The notes under the pieces are model-generated. The model was not told where the DNA came from. It worked only from the letters and a program-made list of their open reading frames with translations, and did no database searches. 29,703 bases of DNA from NCBI RefSeq assembly GCF_030758955.1, contig NZ_CP132360.1, positions 2,193,461 to 2,223,163 of the forward strand, given 5' to 3'. The first letter of the stretch is position 1, and every line of letters begins with the position of its first letter. Origin of the DNA: Agrococcus beijingensis. GTDB taxonomy: Bacteria > Actinomycetota > Actinomycetes > Actinomycetales > Microbacteriaceae. Shown one piece after another: positions 22,725 through 29,703 of this stretch. The translations under genes and the position numbers were made by a program.

Positions 22725-23333
22725 ATGGTCGATGAACTGCCCGACACGGGCGAAGTTGATCCGGGCGAAGTGGCGGAGGACGAGTTCGATGAGAGCTACG
22801 ACCCCGACACCGAACCCTCCACCGCGGAGGATGAGGGGATGGCGGGTCCGCCGGGGCCGGTGAACTGGAATCTCCTCACCGCCGACGCCGCAGAAGAAGA
22901 ATGGCTCGCGCTCAACGAATGGGTGCACTGGCTTCGCCACACCTACGGCCTCTCTGTCGCCGTCTGCCCGCCGTTCTGGCACCGCCACCCGGCACTGGTG
23001 TGGGAACTGTCCGCGTTGCACATCCACTGGCTGTGCGCGATCCACCCCGAAGCCAAGGGCTCCGCCATGCTCATCTGGCATCGCGACTTCACCGAAGCCC
23101 AAGAACGCCTCCGGCACTGGACCGCAGCCTGCGGCACGCGCCTGACCACCGACCGCCCCACCCGCCGCATCGCCTGGCCCGGAGAATCCGACACCGACAC
23201 CATCGATGACATCGTGATCCCGAACCGCGAGGAAGACTTCGTGGAATACATGCACGCTGATGTGGAAGCGCGGCGACGTGCCGAGGACCAGTTCATCGCA
23301 GGTCTCGTCCTGAGCACGGGAGAAGTACCATGA
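22725..23333 (+). CDS. DUF4913-type element protein
   Basis: 202 residues, nine bases after ssb. The first ~45 residues are very acidic (DPGEVAEDEFDESYDPDTEP). Residues ~60-150 match what I recall of the DUF4913 family: LNEWVHWLRHTYGLSVAVCP, PFWHRHPALVWELSALHIHW, then SAMLIWHRDFTEAQERLRHW and TAACGT. Function of that family is unknown; it is common near conjugation and replication genes of actinobacterial plasmids and ICEs. Conserved His, Trp and Cys residues could form a metal site, but this is speculation. The C-terminus is helical and charged. Its stop overlaps the ATG of the next small gene (ATGA). Confidence 0.75.
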   Translation: MVDELPDTGEVDPGEVAEDEFDESYDPDTEPSTAEDEGMAGPPGPVNWNLLTADAAEEEWLALNEWVHWLRHTYGLSVAVCPPFWHRHPALVWELSALHIHWLCAIHPEAKGSAMLIWHRDFTEAQERLRHWTAACGTRLTTDRPTRRIAWPGESDTDTIDDIVIPNREEDFVEYMHADVEARRRAEDQFIAGLVLSTGEVP

Positions 23334-23521
23334 ACCGGCGTGAGCGCAGGCGGGGTGAGGATCGACGCTTCACCGTCAAAGCAGTGCCACGCAGTCAACC
23401 TGACCTGCACAAGCTCGCGCAGGTGTTCCTCGGCATGGCGGTCAGCAGATCGAAGGCGAACGACGCGCCCACGCCGGATGACGCCGATCCTGGGCGTTCT
23501 GAGCCCGACAAGGTAGAATAG
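23330..23521 (+). CDS. Small basic hypothetical protein next to the recombinase
   Basis: 63 residues, ATGA-coupled to the DUF4913 gene. The N-terminal half is strongly basic (NRRERRRGEDRRFTVKAVPR), followed by a short hydrophobic helix (LHKLAQVFLGMAV) and an acidic tail. No family is recognised. Small basic proteins beside a large serine recombinase sometimes act as recombination directionality factors; nothing in the sequence proves that here. It is the last gene of the transfer operon. Confidence 0.6.
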   Translation: MNRRERRRGEDRRFTVKAVPRSQPDLHKLAQVFLGMAVSRSKANDAPTPDDADPGRSEPDKVE

Positions 23522-23684
23522 AACCCGACGCCGCGGCCTTACCGGGCCGGGTGCGCAGTCTCTTTGCCCTTGTGGCTTACCCCGGTTCCTTTCCGGCGGA
23601 CGTGTTTCCCGTTTACGAGTCGCACCGCGTGACGCTTCGCCGTCGCGTTGGCTCCCACCCTTCCGGTGAGAGGAAACAAGACTC
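23522..23684 (+). promoter_or_regulatory. Leader region of the serine recombinase
   Basis: This 163-base gap precedes the recombinase. It contains short GC-rich complementary segments: GGCC/GGCC near 23537-23551, and CGCG-GACG/CGTC-GCG around 23627-23647, with one bulge. CACC/GGTG near 23656-23669 lies close to the GTGAGAGGA ribosome site. These may fold into a structured leader. I see no confident -35/-10 pair and no clear copy of the GTGCACCTG motif (only GGGTGCGCAG at 23551-23560). Confidence 0.35.
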
Positions 23685-25406
23685 ATGACTCTGGCACCCC
23701 CAGCGCCACCCACCAGCATCGACCGACTCGGTGAGACCACCACCCTCGCCGTCTCCTACCTCCGCGTCTCCACCAAGGAGCAGGCAGAGCGCGGCGGCCG
23801 CGACGAGGGATTCTCGATCCCCGCGCAACGCGACGCGAACCTCCGCAAGGCCCGTGATCTGAACGCGATCGTCGTGGAGGAGTTCATCGACGCAGGCGAG
23901 TCCGCACGCAAGGCCGACCGGCCAGAACTGATGCGGATGATCGAGTACGTCAAGACCCACCAGGTCGCGTACTGCATCGTCCACAAAGTCGACCGGCTCG
24001 CCCGCAACCGTGCCGACGACGTAGCGATCCACCTCGCGCTTAAAGACGCCGGCGTGATCCTCGTGTCCGCGACGGAGAACATTGACGAGACCCCGTCAGG
24101 GATGCTGCTGCACGGCATCATGTCCACGATCGCGGAGTTCTACTCCCGCAACCTCGCCAACGAGGTCGCCAAGGGCATGACCCAGAAAGCCGCCATCGGC
24201 GGCACCGTCGGTCGCGCCCCCATCGGCTACCTCAACGTCCACAAGCGCGACGAACTCGGGCGCGACATCCCCACCGTGATCCCTGACCCCGACCGCGCTG
24301 CTTTGGTGCGGTGGGCGTTCGAGGCGTACGCGACGGGGAACTACTCGACCTCGATGCTGCACAGAGAACTTGTCGACCGTGGCCTCACGACCGTGCCGAC
24401 CCCGAAACGGCCTGCGAAGGCTCCGGGACTGTCCACGATCCAGCAGATGCTCTCCAACCCGTACTACAAGGGCGACGTGATCTTCCGTGGCGCCCGCTAC
24501 GACGGACTCCACGAACCGCTGGTGAGCGCGGAGCTCTGGTACCGGGTGCAGAACGTCCTCACCGCGCACCAGGTGTCCGGGGAGAAGACGCAAACCCACG
24601 AGCACTACTTGAAAGGCTCGGTGTACTGCGGCGATTGCGGCTCCCGTCTGATGGTCACCCACGCGAAAAACGGCAAAGGCATCGTCTACCCATACTTCAT
24701 CTGCGCAGGCCGGCACTCCAAGCGCACGAACTGTGTCCGCCAGGCCATGCCGATCGAGCACATCGAACGACAGGTCGAGGACTACTACCGGCGCGTGCAG
24801 ATACCCGAGCACATCGTCACCGCGCTGCGGCACATGCTCGTGCGCCAGTTCGATGACCTCCACGCCGCGAACAAAGCAGAACGGCACACCCACGCCGTCG
24901 AGCGCGACTGGCTCCGTGACGAACGCCGCAGCCTGCTCCACGCCCACCACGCCGGAGCCGTCCCGCTGGACCTCCTCAAAGAAGAACAAGACCGCATCGC
25001 ACGCCGGCTCGCGTTCCTCGACGCGCAGATCGATGCAGGGCAGATCGAGTACGATCAGGCCAAAGCACACCTCGAAGACTGCCTCGCTCTGGCCGGTGAC
25101 ATGCACGCGATCTACATGAGCATCGATGACTCACTCCGGCGCATCTGCAACCAAGCGTTCTTCGAGCGCATCCATGTCTACGAGGTCGAGAACGCCGATC
25201 GGGTGGAAACGGAGCCGGGTGAGCCGTTCGACACGCTGCTCGATCCGGCAGTCCACGCGGCAGCGCTGGCCTATGAGGCCAGCGTGCGCGCGGGGAAGGA
25301 TGTCAAACCTGCGGATGTCGCATGTTTGAACATCGACACTTGGGTGGGCCCGGTGGGGCTCGAACCCACGACCAGCGGATTAAAAGTCCGACGCTCTACC
25401 GACTGA
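23685..25406 (+). CDS. Large serine recombinase (integrase) of the element
   Basis: 573 residues. The N-terminal resolvase domain (about 20-165) has Y-L-R-V-S with nucleophile S29, and KVDRLARN near 101-108. The recombinase domain follows (about 185-300; LVRWAFEAYATGNYSTSMLHRELVDRGL, then IQQMLSNPYYKGDVIFRG). A zinc ribbon has C315, C318, C340 and C350. A long coiled-coil region spans ~375-465. The last ~20 residues (WVGPVGLEPTTSGLKVRRST) are encoded by the antisense of the tRNA-Lys gene, so the gene's 3' end is completed by the attachment site. It should catalyse integration at, and excision from, the tRNA-Lys 3' end. Most large serine recombinases use protein-gene targets, so a tRNA target is less usual. 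The ATG at 23685 is preceded by GAGAGGAAACAAGACTC. Confidence 0.93.
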   Translation: MTLAPPAPPTSIDRLGETTTLAVSYLRVSTKEQAERGGRDEGFSIPAQRDANLRKARDLNAIVVEEFIDAGESARKADRPELMRMIEYVKTHQVAYCIVHKVDRLARNRADDVAIHLALKDAGVILVSATENIDETPSGMLLHGIMSTIAEFYSRNLANEVAKGMTQKAAIGGTVGRAPIGYLNVHKRDELGRDIPTVIPDPDRAALVRWAFEAYATGNYSTSMLHRELVDRGLTTVPTPKRPAKAPGLSTIQQMLSNPYYKGDVIFRGARYDGLHEPLVSAELWYRVQNVLTAHQVSGEKTQTHEHYLKGSVYCGDCGSRLMVTHAKNGKGIVYPYFICAGRHSKRTNCVRQAMPIEHIERQVEDYYRRVQIPEHIVTALRHMLVRQFDDLHAANKAERHTHAVERDWLRDERRSLLHAHHAGAVPLDLLKEEQDRIARRLAFLDAQIDAGQIEYDQAKAHLEDCLALAGDMHAIYMSIDDSLRRICNQAFFERIHVYEVENADRVETEPGEPFDTLLDPAVHAAALAYEASVRAGKDVKPADVACLNIDTWVGPVGLEPTTSGLKVRRSTD

Positions 25407-25417
25407 GCTACAGGCCC
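25343..25417. other. Right attachment junction of the element within tRNA-Lys
   Basis: The element's recombinase gene ends inside the tRNA, and everything to the right is ordinary chromosomal content. The crossover core must lie within the tRNA 3' half or just beyond it. No second copy of the tRNA 3' end is visible elsewhere in the window, so the opposite end of the element lies left of position 1. The exact core cannot be set from one end. Confidence 0.6.
25345..25417 (-). tRNA. tRNA-Lys (anticodon UUU)
   Basis: Read on the minus strand, the 73-base gene folds into a full cloverleaf: 7-bp acceptor stem GGGCCTG/CGGGCCC, D arm GCTC-AGTCGGTA-GAGC, anticodon loop CTTTTAA with anticodon TTT, and T arm GTGGG-TTCGAGC-CCCAC. 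The top pair of the anticodon stem (T·C) is mismatched. The bases after the discriminator A read CCCA rather than CCA, so CCA is not encoded exactly. The 3' end faces the element and overlaps the last ~62 bases of the recombinase gene. Confidence 0.95.
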
Positions 25418-25454
25418 GTGCGACAAGCGTAACCTCGCGAACGGGGGTCATCCT
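25418..25454 (-). promoter_or_regulatory. Possible tRNA-Lys promoter
   Basis: On the minus strand TACGCT (25426-25431) ends eight bases before the tRNA 5' end and fits a TANNNT -10 box. The expected -35 zone holds only weak matches (AGGATG/ATGACC). The assignment rests mainly on position. Confidence 0.35.
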
Positions 25455-25540
25455 CCAGACGGACTCCGGGAACCCGCCCTGTTGCCGAGGCCGCGCATCC
25501 GCCAATGTGGGGTCGTCCCTCCCCGCTGACAGGAACCCGC

Positions 25541-28096
25541 ATGACCGCTGACACCCCCGCGCGCACCACCGAGCCGTCGACTGAGGCGGTCATCGGGGCT
25601 CCCACGGGGGCGGCGGTCGGCGAGGTCGAGCAGCAGCGGCTGCTGACCACCACCGACCCGCGCACCGGCCTCAGCGACGCCGAGGTGGCGGCGCGGGTCG
25701 CCGACGGCCGCGTCAACCGCATCCCGGGCGCGAGCAGCCGGTCGCTGTGGTCGATCCTGCAGGCCAACCTCTTCACCCTCTTCAACCTGGTGATCGCGGT
25801 CTGCACGGTGGTGCTGCTCGTCCTCGGCCGCTGGCAGGATGCGCTGTTCTCGTTCGCGGCCATCTCGAACGTCGTGATCGGCGTGGTGCAGGAGTACAGC
25901 GCGAAGCGCAAGCTCGATCGGCTCGCGCTGCTGCACGTGTCGCGCTCGACGGTGCTGCGCGAGGGCGAGCAGCGCGACATCGCCATGGAGCAGCTCGTGC
26001 AGGACGACATCCTGCTGCTGCGCCGCGGCGACCAGGTGCCCGCCGACGGCGTGATCGTCGAGAGCACGGGGGTCGACCTCGACGAGTCGCTGCTGACGGG
26101 GGAGTCGGAGCCGCAGCTGAAGCACGTCGGCGACGGCGTGCTGTCGGGCTCGGCGGTCTCGTCGGGCTCGGCGTCGGTGCAGCTCACGAGCGTCGGCGGC
26201 GACTCGTTCGCGGCTCGGCTCACCGCCGAGGCGCGTCGCTTCTCGCTCGTGCACTCCGAGCTGCGCAGCGCCCTCGACCGGGTCGTGCGCTGGATCTCGC
26301 TCGCGCTCATCCCGCTCATCGCGATCGTGCTGAACGGCCAGATGCAGGCGCGCGGCGGCTGGCAGGCGGCCATCGAGACGGGCGCCTGGGAGGAGGCGGT
26401 CGTGCTCGCGGTCGCCGCGATCTCGGCGTCGGTGCCGCAGGGCCTCATCCTGATGACCTCGATCGCGTTCGCGGTCGCCGCCGTCAAGCTCGCGCGCAGC
26501 CAGGTGCTCGTGCAGGAGCTCGCCGCCGTCGAGGGCCTCGCCCGCGTCGACGTCATCTGCCTCGACAAGACCGGCACGCTCACCGAGGGCGACATCGAGC
26601 TGCTCGACGCCACGCCCGTCGATGCCGACGGGGTGGTGGCGGATGCGGTGCGCGCCGACGCGCTGCACCTCCAGTCGGGCGCATGGCTGGCGGCGCTCGG
26701 CTGGTTCGGGCACGACCCGAACGCCAACCCCACCGCGCTGGCCGTGCGGCCCCACGTCGCCGATCCATCGATCGGCGACCCGGCGCTGCGCACCAGCTCC
26801 CAGATCGGCTTCTCCTCCGCCCGCCGCCTCAGCGCGGTGGCGTTCGCCGACGGCGCGCTGCGCGGCACCTGGATCCTCGGCGCGCCCGAGTCGCTGGTCA
26901 CCGAGGAGGCCGCGCACGCGGCGGTGGTCGAGCGCGCGCTCGAGACCGCCGCGATGGGGCGCCGAGCCCTCGTGCTCGCGCACGCACCGCATCCGCTCTC
27001 TCCTGCAGAGGCCGAGCGGCTCGAGCTGCCGGAGGCGCGACCGGTGGCGGTGCTGGGCTTCGGCGAGCACGTGCGCGACGACGCGGCCGAGACGCTCGAC
27101 TACTTCCGCGACCAGGGCGTGGAGGTGCGCATCATCTCGGGCGACCACCCGCGCACGGTCGGCGCCGTCGCCCGCCAGGTGGGCATGCCGCTCGTCGGCG
27201 ACGCCTTCGACGCGCGGCACCTGCCGAGCGATCCGGAGGCGCTCGCGACGGTGCTCGTCGACCACCACGTGCTCGCCCGCGTCACGCCCGGCCAGAAGCG
27301 CGGCATCGTCGAGTCGCTGCAGGCGCTCGGCCACACGGTCGCGATGACCGGCGACGGCGTCAACGACGCGCTGGCGCTGAAGACCGCCGACCTGGGCATC
27401 GCGATGGGGGAGGGCGCCGCCGCGACGAAGGCGGTCGCGCGGCTGGTGCTGCTCGACGGCCGCTTCTCGCACCTGCCGCGGGTGGTCGACGAGGGGCGGC
27501 AGGTGATCGCGAACATCGAGCGGGTCTCGCGCATCTTCCTGACGAAGACCACCTACGCGTTCACGATGGCGCTGCTGTTCGGCGTGCTGCTGCTGCAGTA
27601 CCCGTTCCTGCCGCGCCAGCTGTCGGCCACCGACGGGCTCACCATCGGCATCCCCGCGTTCTTCCTGGCGCTGATGCCTGCCGCCACCCGCTACGTGCCC
27701 GGGTTCCTGTTCCGCAGCCTGCGCTTCACGGTGCCCTCGGGCGTCACGGTCGCGGTGGCGATCCTGGCGACCACGATCCTCGGCCGCTCGATGCAGCTCG
27801 ACGAGCGGCAGGTGCAGACCGCCGCGGTGCTCGCGCTGACGGTCGCCGGCCTGTGGGTCCTGGGCATCGCATGCCGCCCCTTCACGCCGGTCCGGGCGCT
27901 CATCATCGTGGTGATGGTCGCGGCGCTGATGGTGGCGGTGACGGTGCCGCTCATTCGCGACTTCTTCGAGTTCCAGCTGCCGCCGGCCGACATGATCGGC
28001 TGGGCGGTGGGCATCGGCCTGGCCGCGAGCGCGCTGATCGAGGTCTGGCACCGGCTCGCGCCCAAGCTGCCGCCGGCGGTCGTCCGCACCACCTGA
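25541..28096 (+). CDS. CtpE-like HAD P-type cation-transporting ATPase
   Basis: 851 residues from ATG 25541, which has AGGA upstream; ATG at 25505 is an alternative. All P-type landmarks are present: actuator TGES (186-189), phosphorylation site D342-KTGTLTEG, and hinge T603-G-D-G-V-N-D609. Hydrophobic helices lie near the start (LFTLFNLVIAVCTVVLLVL), before the phosphorylation site, and in a C-terminal group of six. The stretch VLVQELAAVEGLARVDVICL before DKTGT and the overall length resemble mycobacterial CtpE, a calcium-related transporter; specificity here is inferred. The M4 motif reads V-P-Q-G-L (298-302), with Gln where many cation pumps have Glu, which may affect ion binding. Codon use is more GC3-rich than in the element, and it is host chromosome. 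Confidence 0.9.
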   Translation: MTADTPARTTEPSTEAVIGAPTGAAVGEVEQQRLLTTTDPRTGLSDAEVAARVADGRVNRIPGASSRSLWSILQANLFTLFNLVIAVCTVVLLVLGRWQDALFSFAAISNVVIGVVQEYSAKRKLDRLALLHVSRSTVLREGEQRDIAMEQLVQDDILLLRRGDQVPADGVIVESTGVDLDESLLTGESEPQLKHVGDGVLSGSAVSSGSASVQLTSVGGDSFAARLTAEARRFSLVHSELRSALDRVVRWISLALIPLIAIVLNGQMQARGGWQAAIETGAWEEAVVLAVAAISASVPQGLILMTSIAFAVAAVKLARSQVLVQELAAVEGLARVDVICLDKTGTLTEGDIELLDATPVDADGVVADAVRADALHLQSGAWLAALGWFGHDPNANPTALAVRPHVADPSIGDPALRTSSQIGFSSARRLSAVAFADGALRGTWILGAPESLVTEEAAHAAVVERALETAAMGRRALVLAHAPHPLSPAEAERLELPEARPVAVLGFGEHVRDDAAETLDYFRDQGVEVRIISGDHPRTVGAVARQVGMPLVGDAFDARHLPSDPEALATVLVDHHVLARVTPGQKRGIVESLQALGHTVAMTGDGVNDALALKTADLGIAMGEGAAATKAVARLVLLDGRFSHLPRVVDEGRQVIANIERVSRIFLTKTTYAFTMALLFGVLLLQYPFLPRQLSATDGLTIGIPAFFLALMPAATRYVPGFLFRSLRFTVPSGVTVAVAILATTILGRSMQLDERQVQTAAVLALTVAGLWVLGIACRPFTPVRALIIVVMVAALMVAVTVPLIRDFFEFQLPPADMIGWAVGIGLAASALIEVWHRLAPKLPPAVVRTT

Positions 28097-28146
28097 GCCG
28101 CGATCGGCCGCGCCGCGCACCGCGCGGGTTTGGGATGATGGAGGCC

Positions 28147-28776
28147 ATGGCTGACGACTTCCACCGCCCCACCCGCTTCTCGAACGACTGGTTCGAGCGC
28201 GTCGAGGGCGACGTCGACCCGCTGCTGCGCCTGCAGCTGGCGAGCGAGACCGCACAGGCGCTGCTCGCGCGCGTGCGCACCGGCGCCGACCCCGAGGTGG
28301 TCGAGCGGCTGCTGCGCCTCGCGAAGGTCGACGGCATAGACACGGTCGCCGAGCTCTGGTCGCACGCGCGCCCCCACTCGCTGCCCGGCGCGCTCTGGCG
28401 GGTGCACCTGCTGCACGCGCTCGTGTCGCAGCGCGCCGACGAGGCGGCGCTGCTGTACCAGCGGGGGGCGGATGCGCTCCACACGGCGGCACCGGTGGTC
28501 GCGGGAGTGCCGGCGCCGGCGAGCCCCGCTGAGCTGCGGGCGCTCACCGAGACGATCCTGCGCGGGGTCTTCGCGGGCGACTTCGCGCTCGCCCTCGAGC
28601 GCGCCGCCGCCTTCGCGGTGGTGACGGCGGCGGGCGCGGTGGAGGCCGCGCACCTGGACGAGGCGACGCATCCGGAGCGCGCCATCGATCGCACGCGGCT
28701 CGCGGCCTCGCTGACCGACATCGCCGGAGACCTGACGGTGTGCGCGCGGATGTGGCGCTCGGACAGCCTGGACTGA
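28147..28776 (+). CDS. Conserved actinobacterial protein of unknown function (often mislabelled RNA polymerase subunit)
   Basis: 209 residues, mostly helical. The opening (MADDFHRPTRFSNDWFERVE) and the stretch ELWSHARPHSLPGALWRVHLLHALVSQ are characteristic of a small protein that, from memory, is conserved in Microbacteriaceae and relatives and is sometimes automatically named a DNA-directed RNA polymerase beta subunit. The sequence shows no RNA polymerase motif, so I would not use that name. There is no signal peptide or membrane helix. Starts at 28135 and 28138 (ATGATG) are possible; GGAGG at 28139-28143 is rather close to the ATG at 28147. It stands 50 bases after the ATPase gene and may be cotranscribed. 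Confidence 0.78.
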   Translation: MADDFHRPTRFSNDWFERVEGDVDPLLRLQLASETAQALLARVRTGADPEVVERLLRLAKVDGIDTVAELWSHARPHSLPGALWRVHLLHALVSQRADEAALLYQRGADALHTAAPVVAGVPAPASPAELRALTETILRGVFAGDFALALERAAAFAVVTAAGAVEAAHLDEATHPERAIDRTRLAASLTDIAGDLTVCARMWRSDSLD

Positions 28777-28865
28777 CGGCGGGTTCCGCGCGCCGGCGGG
28801 CGCCGCGCCGTAGGCTCACAGCGGCCGGTGTGCTGTCCCGGCGTCGCTGAACAAGGAGATCCGCC

Positions 28866-29471
28866 ATGGCCCGCCGCCCGCTCGCAGCCCTGCTCGTCGC
28901 CGGAGTCGGTGCTCTGACGCTCTCCGGCTGCCTGATCCTGCCGCCGCCGATCCCCGAGGCGCCCGTGCTGCCGACCGCCGCACCGCTCGAGCCGACCGTC
29001 GAGCCGCTCGACCCCAGCGAGTCGGGCGAGGCCGACCCGGGGCAGCCCGTCGACGACCTGGCACCCACCGCCGGCTTCGGCGAGCCGGTCACGATCGACG
29101 ACGGCGCGGGCGACGCCTGGACGGTGACCGTGACGCAGCTCGAGCCCGACCCGCCGCTGCAGGGCGGTGGCGCCGAGCCCGGCACGCGCATCGTCGCCGT
29201 GGTGCTCGATGCCCAGCGCGTGGAGGGCGACTTCGCGTTCCTCGACCTGTTCGAGATCTTCGTGGTCGGCAGCGACGGCGTGGCGTACGACTACTTCGAC
29301 ACCATCACCGAGATCACGCCCGAGAACGACGTCTACCTCGAGGAGGGCGACAGCTTCACGGGTGCCCGCGCGGCGGTGCAGCTGCCCGAGGGCGTCGACC
29401 CCACCCACGTGGTGGTGCGCTCGTACTACGGCAGCCCGGAGGTCGCCGACACGGTCATCGCCGTCCAGTAG
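28866..29471 (+). CDS. Predicted lipoprotein of unknown function
   Basis: 201 residues, ATG after AAGGAGATCCGCC. The N-terminus is a lipoprotein signal: RRPLAALLVAGVGALTLSGC, with lipobox L-S-G-C (Cys at about residue 21). A Pro/Glu-rich linker (to ~60) leads to a beta-rich domain, ITIDDGAGDAWTVTVTQLEP-like, then GTRIVAVVLDAQRVEGDFAF and EGVDPTHVVVRSYYGS. This resembles immunoglobulin-like extracytoplasmic lipoproteins (for example the DUF4352 type), but I cannot assign it firmly. It is anchored on the outer face of the membrane. It has its own 89-base upstream gap and is followed by a strong terminator. Confidence 0.85.
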   Translation: MARRPLAALLVAGVGALTLSGCLILPPPIPEAPVLPTAAPLEPTVEPLDPSESGEADPGQPVDDLAPTAGFGEPVTIDDGAGDAWTVTVTQLEPDPPLQGGGAEPGTRIVAVVLDAQRVEGDFAFLDLFEIFVVGSDGVAYDYFDTITEITPENDVYLEEGDSFTGARAAVQLPEGVDPTHVVVRSYYGSPEVADTVIAVQ

Positions 29472-29526
29472 CGACGCGGCCGGCACGCTGGCCCGGCATC
29501 CTGGCCCGGCATGCTGGCCGCAGCGT

Positions 29527-29554
29527 GGAACGCCCGGCCCCGGCCGGGCGTTCC
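29527..29554 (+). terminator. GC-rich hairpin terminator after the lipoprotein gene
   Basis: GGAACGCCCGGC and its complement form a 12-bp stem with a CCCC loop, 56 bases after the lipoprotein stop. No T tract follows. It could work in both directions. Confidence 0.7.
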
Positions 29555-29582
29555 CGCGTTCGCGGGGAGCGCATCCGCCGTA

Positions 29583-29654
29583 GTGCCTCACGTCAAGATG
29601 CTCGCGAACGTTGATCGCGTGCCTCATCTGGTTTTGCTCGCGAAACGGTCTTGT
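29583..29654. repeat. Imperfect 36-bp tandem repeat near the window end
   Basis: GTGCCTCA occurs at 29583-29590 and 29619-29626, and TGCTCGCGAA at 29599-29608 and 29635-29644. Both pairs are exactly 36 bases apart with the same internal spacing. Bases between are not conserved. This layout suits paired protein-binding sites, such as transposase sites at an insertion-sequence end. Base composition drops here compared with the preceding chromosome. Confidence 0.5.
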
Positions 29655-29703
29655 TGAGGACGTCGGTCTTGGCGGCGGCGAGGTGGATGAGGCGGGTCTG
29701 GAT
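29593..29703 (-). CDS. Possible 3' end of a minus-strand gene running in from the right edge
   Basis: A reading frame enters from the window edge on the minus strand (IQTRLIHLAAAKTDVLNKTV...) and stops at 29593. Thirty-six codons are too few to identify it. A transposase or other mobile-element gene would fit the repeats that overlap it. It may also be non-coding. Confidence 0.3.
   Translation of the reverse strand: MQTRLIHLAAAKTDVLNKTVSRAKPDEARDQRSRAS

Noticed and set aside
1..25344. Left attachment site within the window
   Set aside because: I looked for a second copy of the tRNA-Lys 3' end (for example GTGGGGCTCGAACC) and saw none. The left boundary should lie outside.
25747..28146. Upstream extension of the small conserved gene through the ATPase in another frame
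   Set aside because: The extension is low-complexity Arg/Ala/Gly sequence overlapping the ATPase; only the part from about 28147 looks like a protein.
25448..28492. Very long open frame on the minus strand opposite the P-type ATPase
   Set aside because: Its translation is Arg/His/Ala/Asp-rich low-complexity sequence, as expected from the antisense of a high-GC gene. The plus strand encodes a complete P-type ATPase with all motifs.
28147..28776. RNA polymerase beta subunit
   Set aside because: That name is attached to similar proteins in databases as I recall, but the sequence is only ~209 residues and shows no polymerase motif.
1..29703. CRISPR array
   Set aside because: No regularly spaced series of identical repeats was seen; the only phased repeat is the two-copy 36-bp pair at the right end.

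Overview
The window looks like the right-hand part of an integrated conjugative element (ICE) from a high-GC Gram-positive bacterium, followed by about 4 kb of host chromosome. The protein families (DUF6112 proteins, an SCO6880-type VirB4 half, a DUF2637 protein, a DUF4913 protein, a CtpE-like P-type ATPase and a small actinobacterial protein often mislabelled as an RNA polymerase subunit) and the codon use point to Actinobacteria. Microbacteriaceae (Agrococcus/Microbacterium-like) is my best guess; it is inferred from memory of similar proteins, not from a search.

Layout. Positions 3-875 hold an AraC-type regulator that may be cut by the window edge. Positions 1102-6218 hold the DNA-handling and establishment block: an ArdC-like antirestriction protein with a zincin motif, a Prim-Pol primase, a DUF2637 membrane protein with a C-terminal helix-turn-helix, two unknown proteins (one faintly sigma-factor-like) and a ParB-like protein. 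Positions 6296-15372 hold the type IV secretion machine: a VirB8/TcpC-like subunit, a cell-wall hydrolase (lysozyme-like plus M23), two DUF6112 proteins, a TrbL/VirB6-like channel protein, the SCO6880-type VirB4 N-terminal half, an unknown protein and the VirB4 ATPase half. Then come a DprA homologue (15533-16567), a 1000-residue surface protein (16638-19640), an unknown protein (19796-20392), the TraG/VirD4 coupling protein (20389-22206), an SSB, a DUF4913 protein, a small basic protein, and a large serine recombinase (23685-25406). The recombinase 3' end runs into an antisense tRNA-Lys gene, which marks the right attachment site. No relaxase is visible; it and the left end should lie beyond position 1.

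The chromosomal flank carries tRNA-Lys(UUU), a P-type ATPase, a small conserved actinobacterial protein, a lipoprotein and a strong hairpin terminator. The last ~120 bases are compositionally different and hold an imperfect 36-bp tandem repeat, possibly the edge of another mobile element.

Three things stand out. First, a single minus-strand gene (8475-9833) sits between the two DUF6112 paralogues of the transfer operon. It has lower GC, a probable leaderless promoter and a D-(14)-QYK signature of the PD-(D/E)XK nuclease superfamily (QxK variant). I read it as cargo and as the best candidate for an undescribed defence or element-competition protein. Second, almost every clear untranslated gap in front of an element gene carries the same GTGCACCTG-type motif, usually inside or beside an inverted repeat that reaches the ribosome-binding site or start codon, which suggests an element-wide control system. 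Third, the surface protein has a thioester-adhesin-like N-terminus that seems to lack the usual glutamine, and a C-terminal LAHTG with a long acidic tail.
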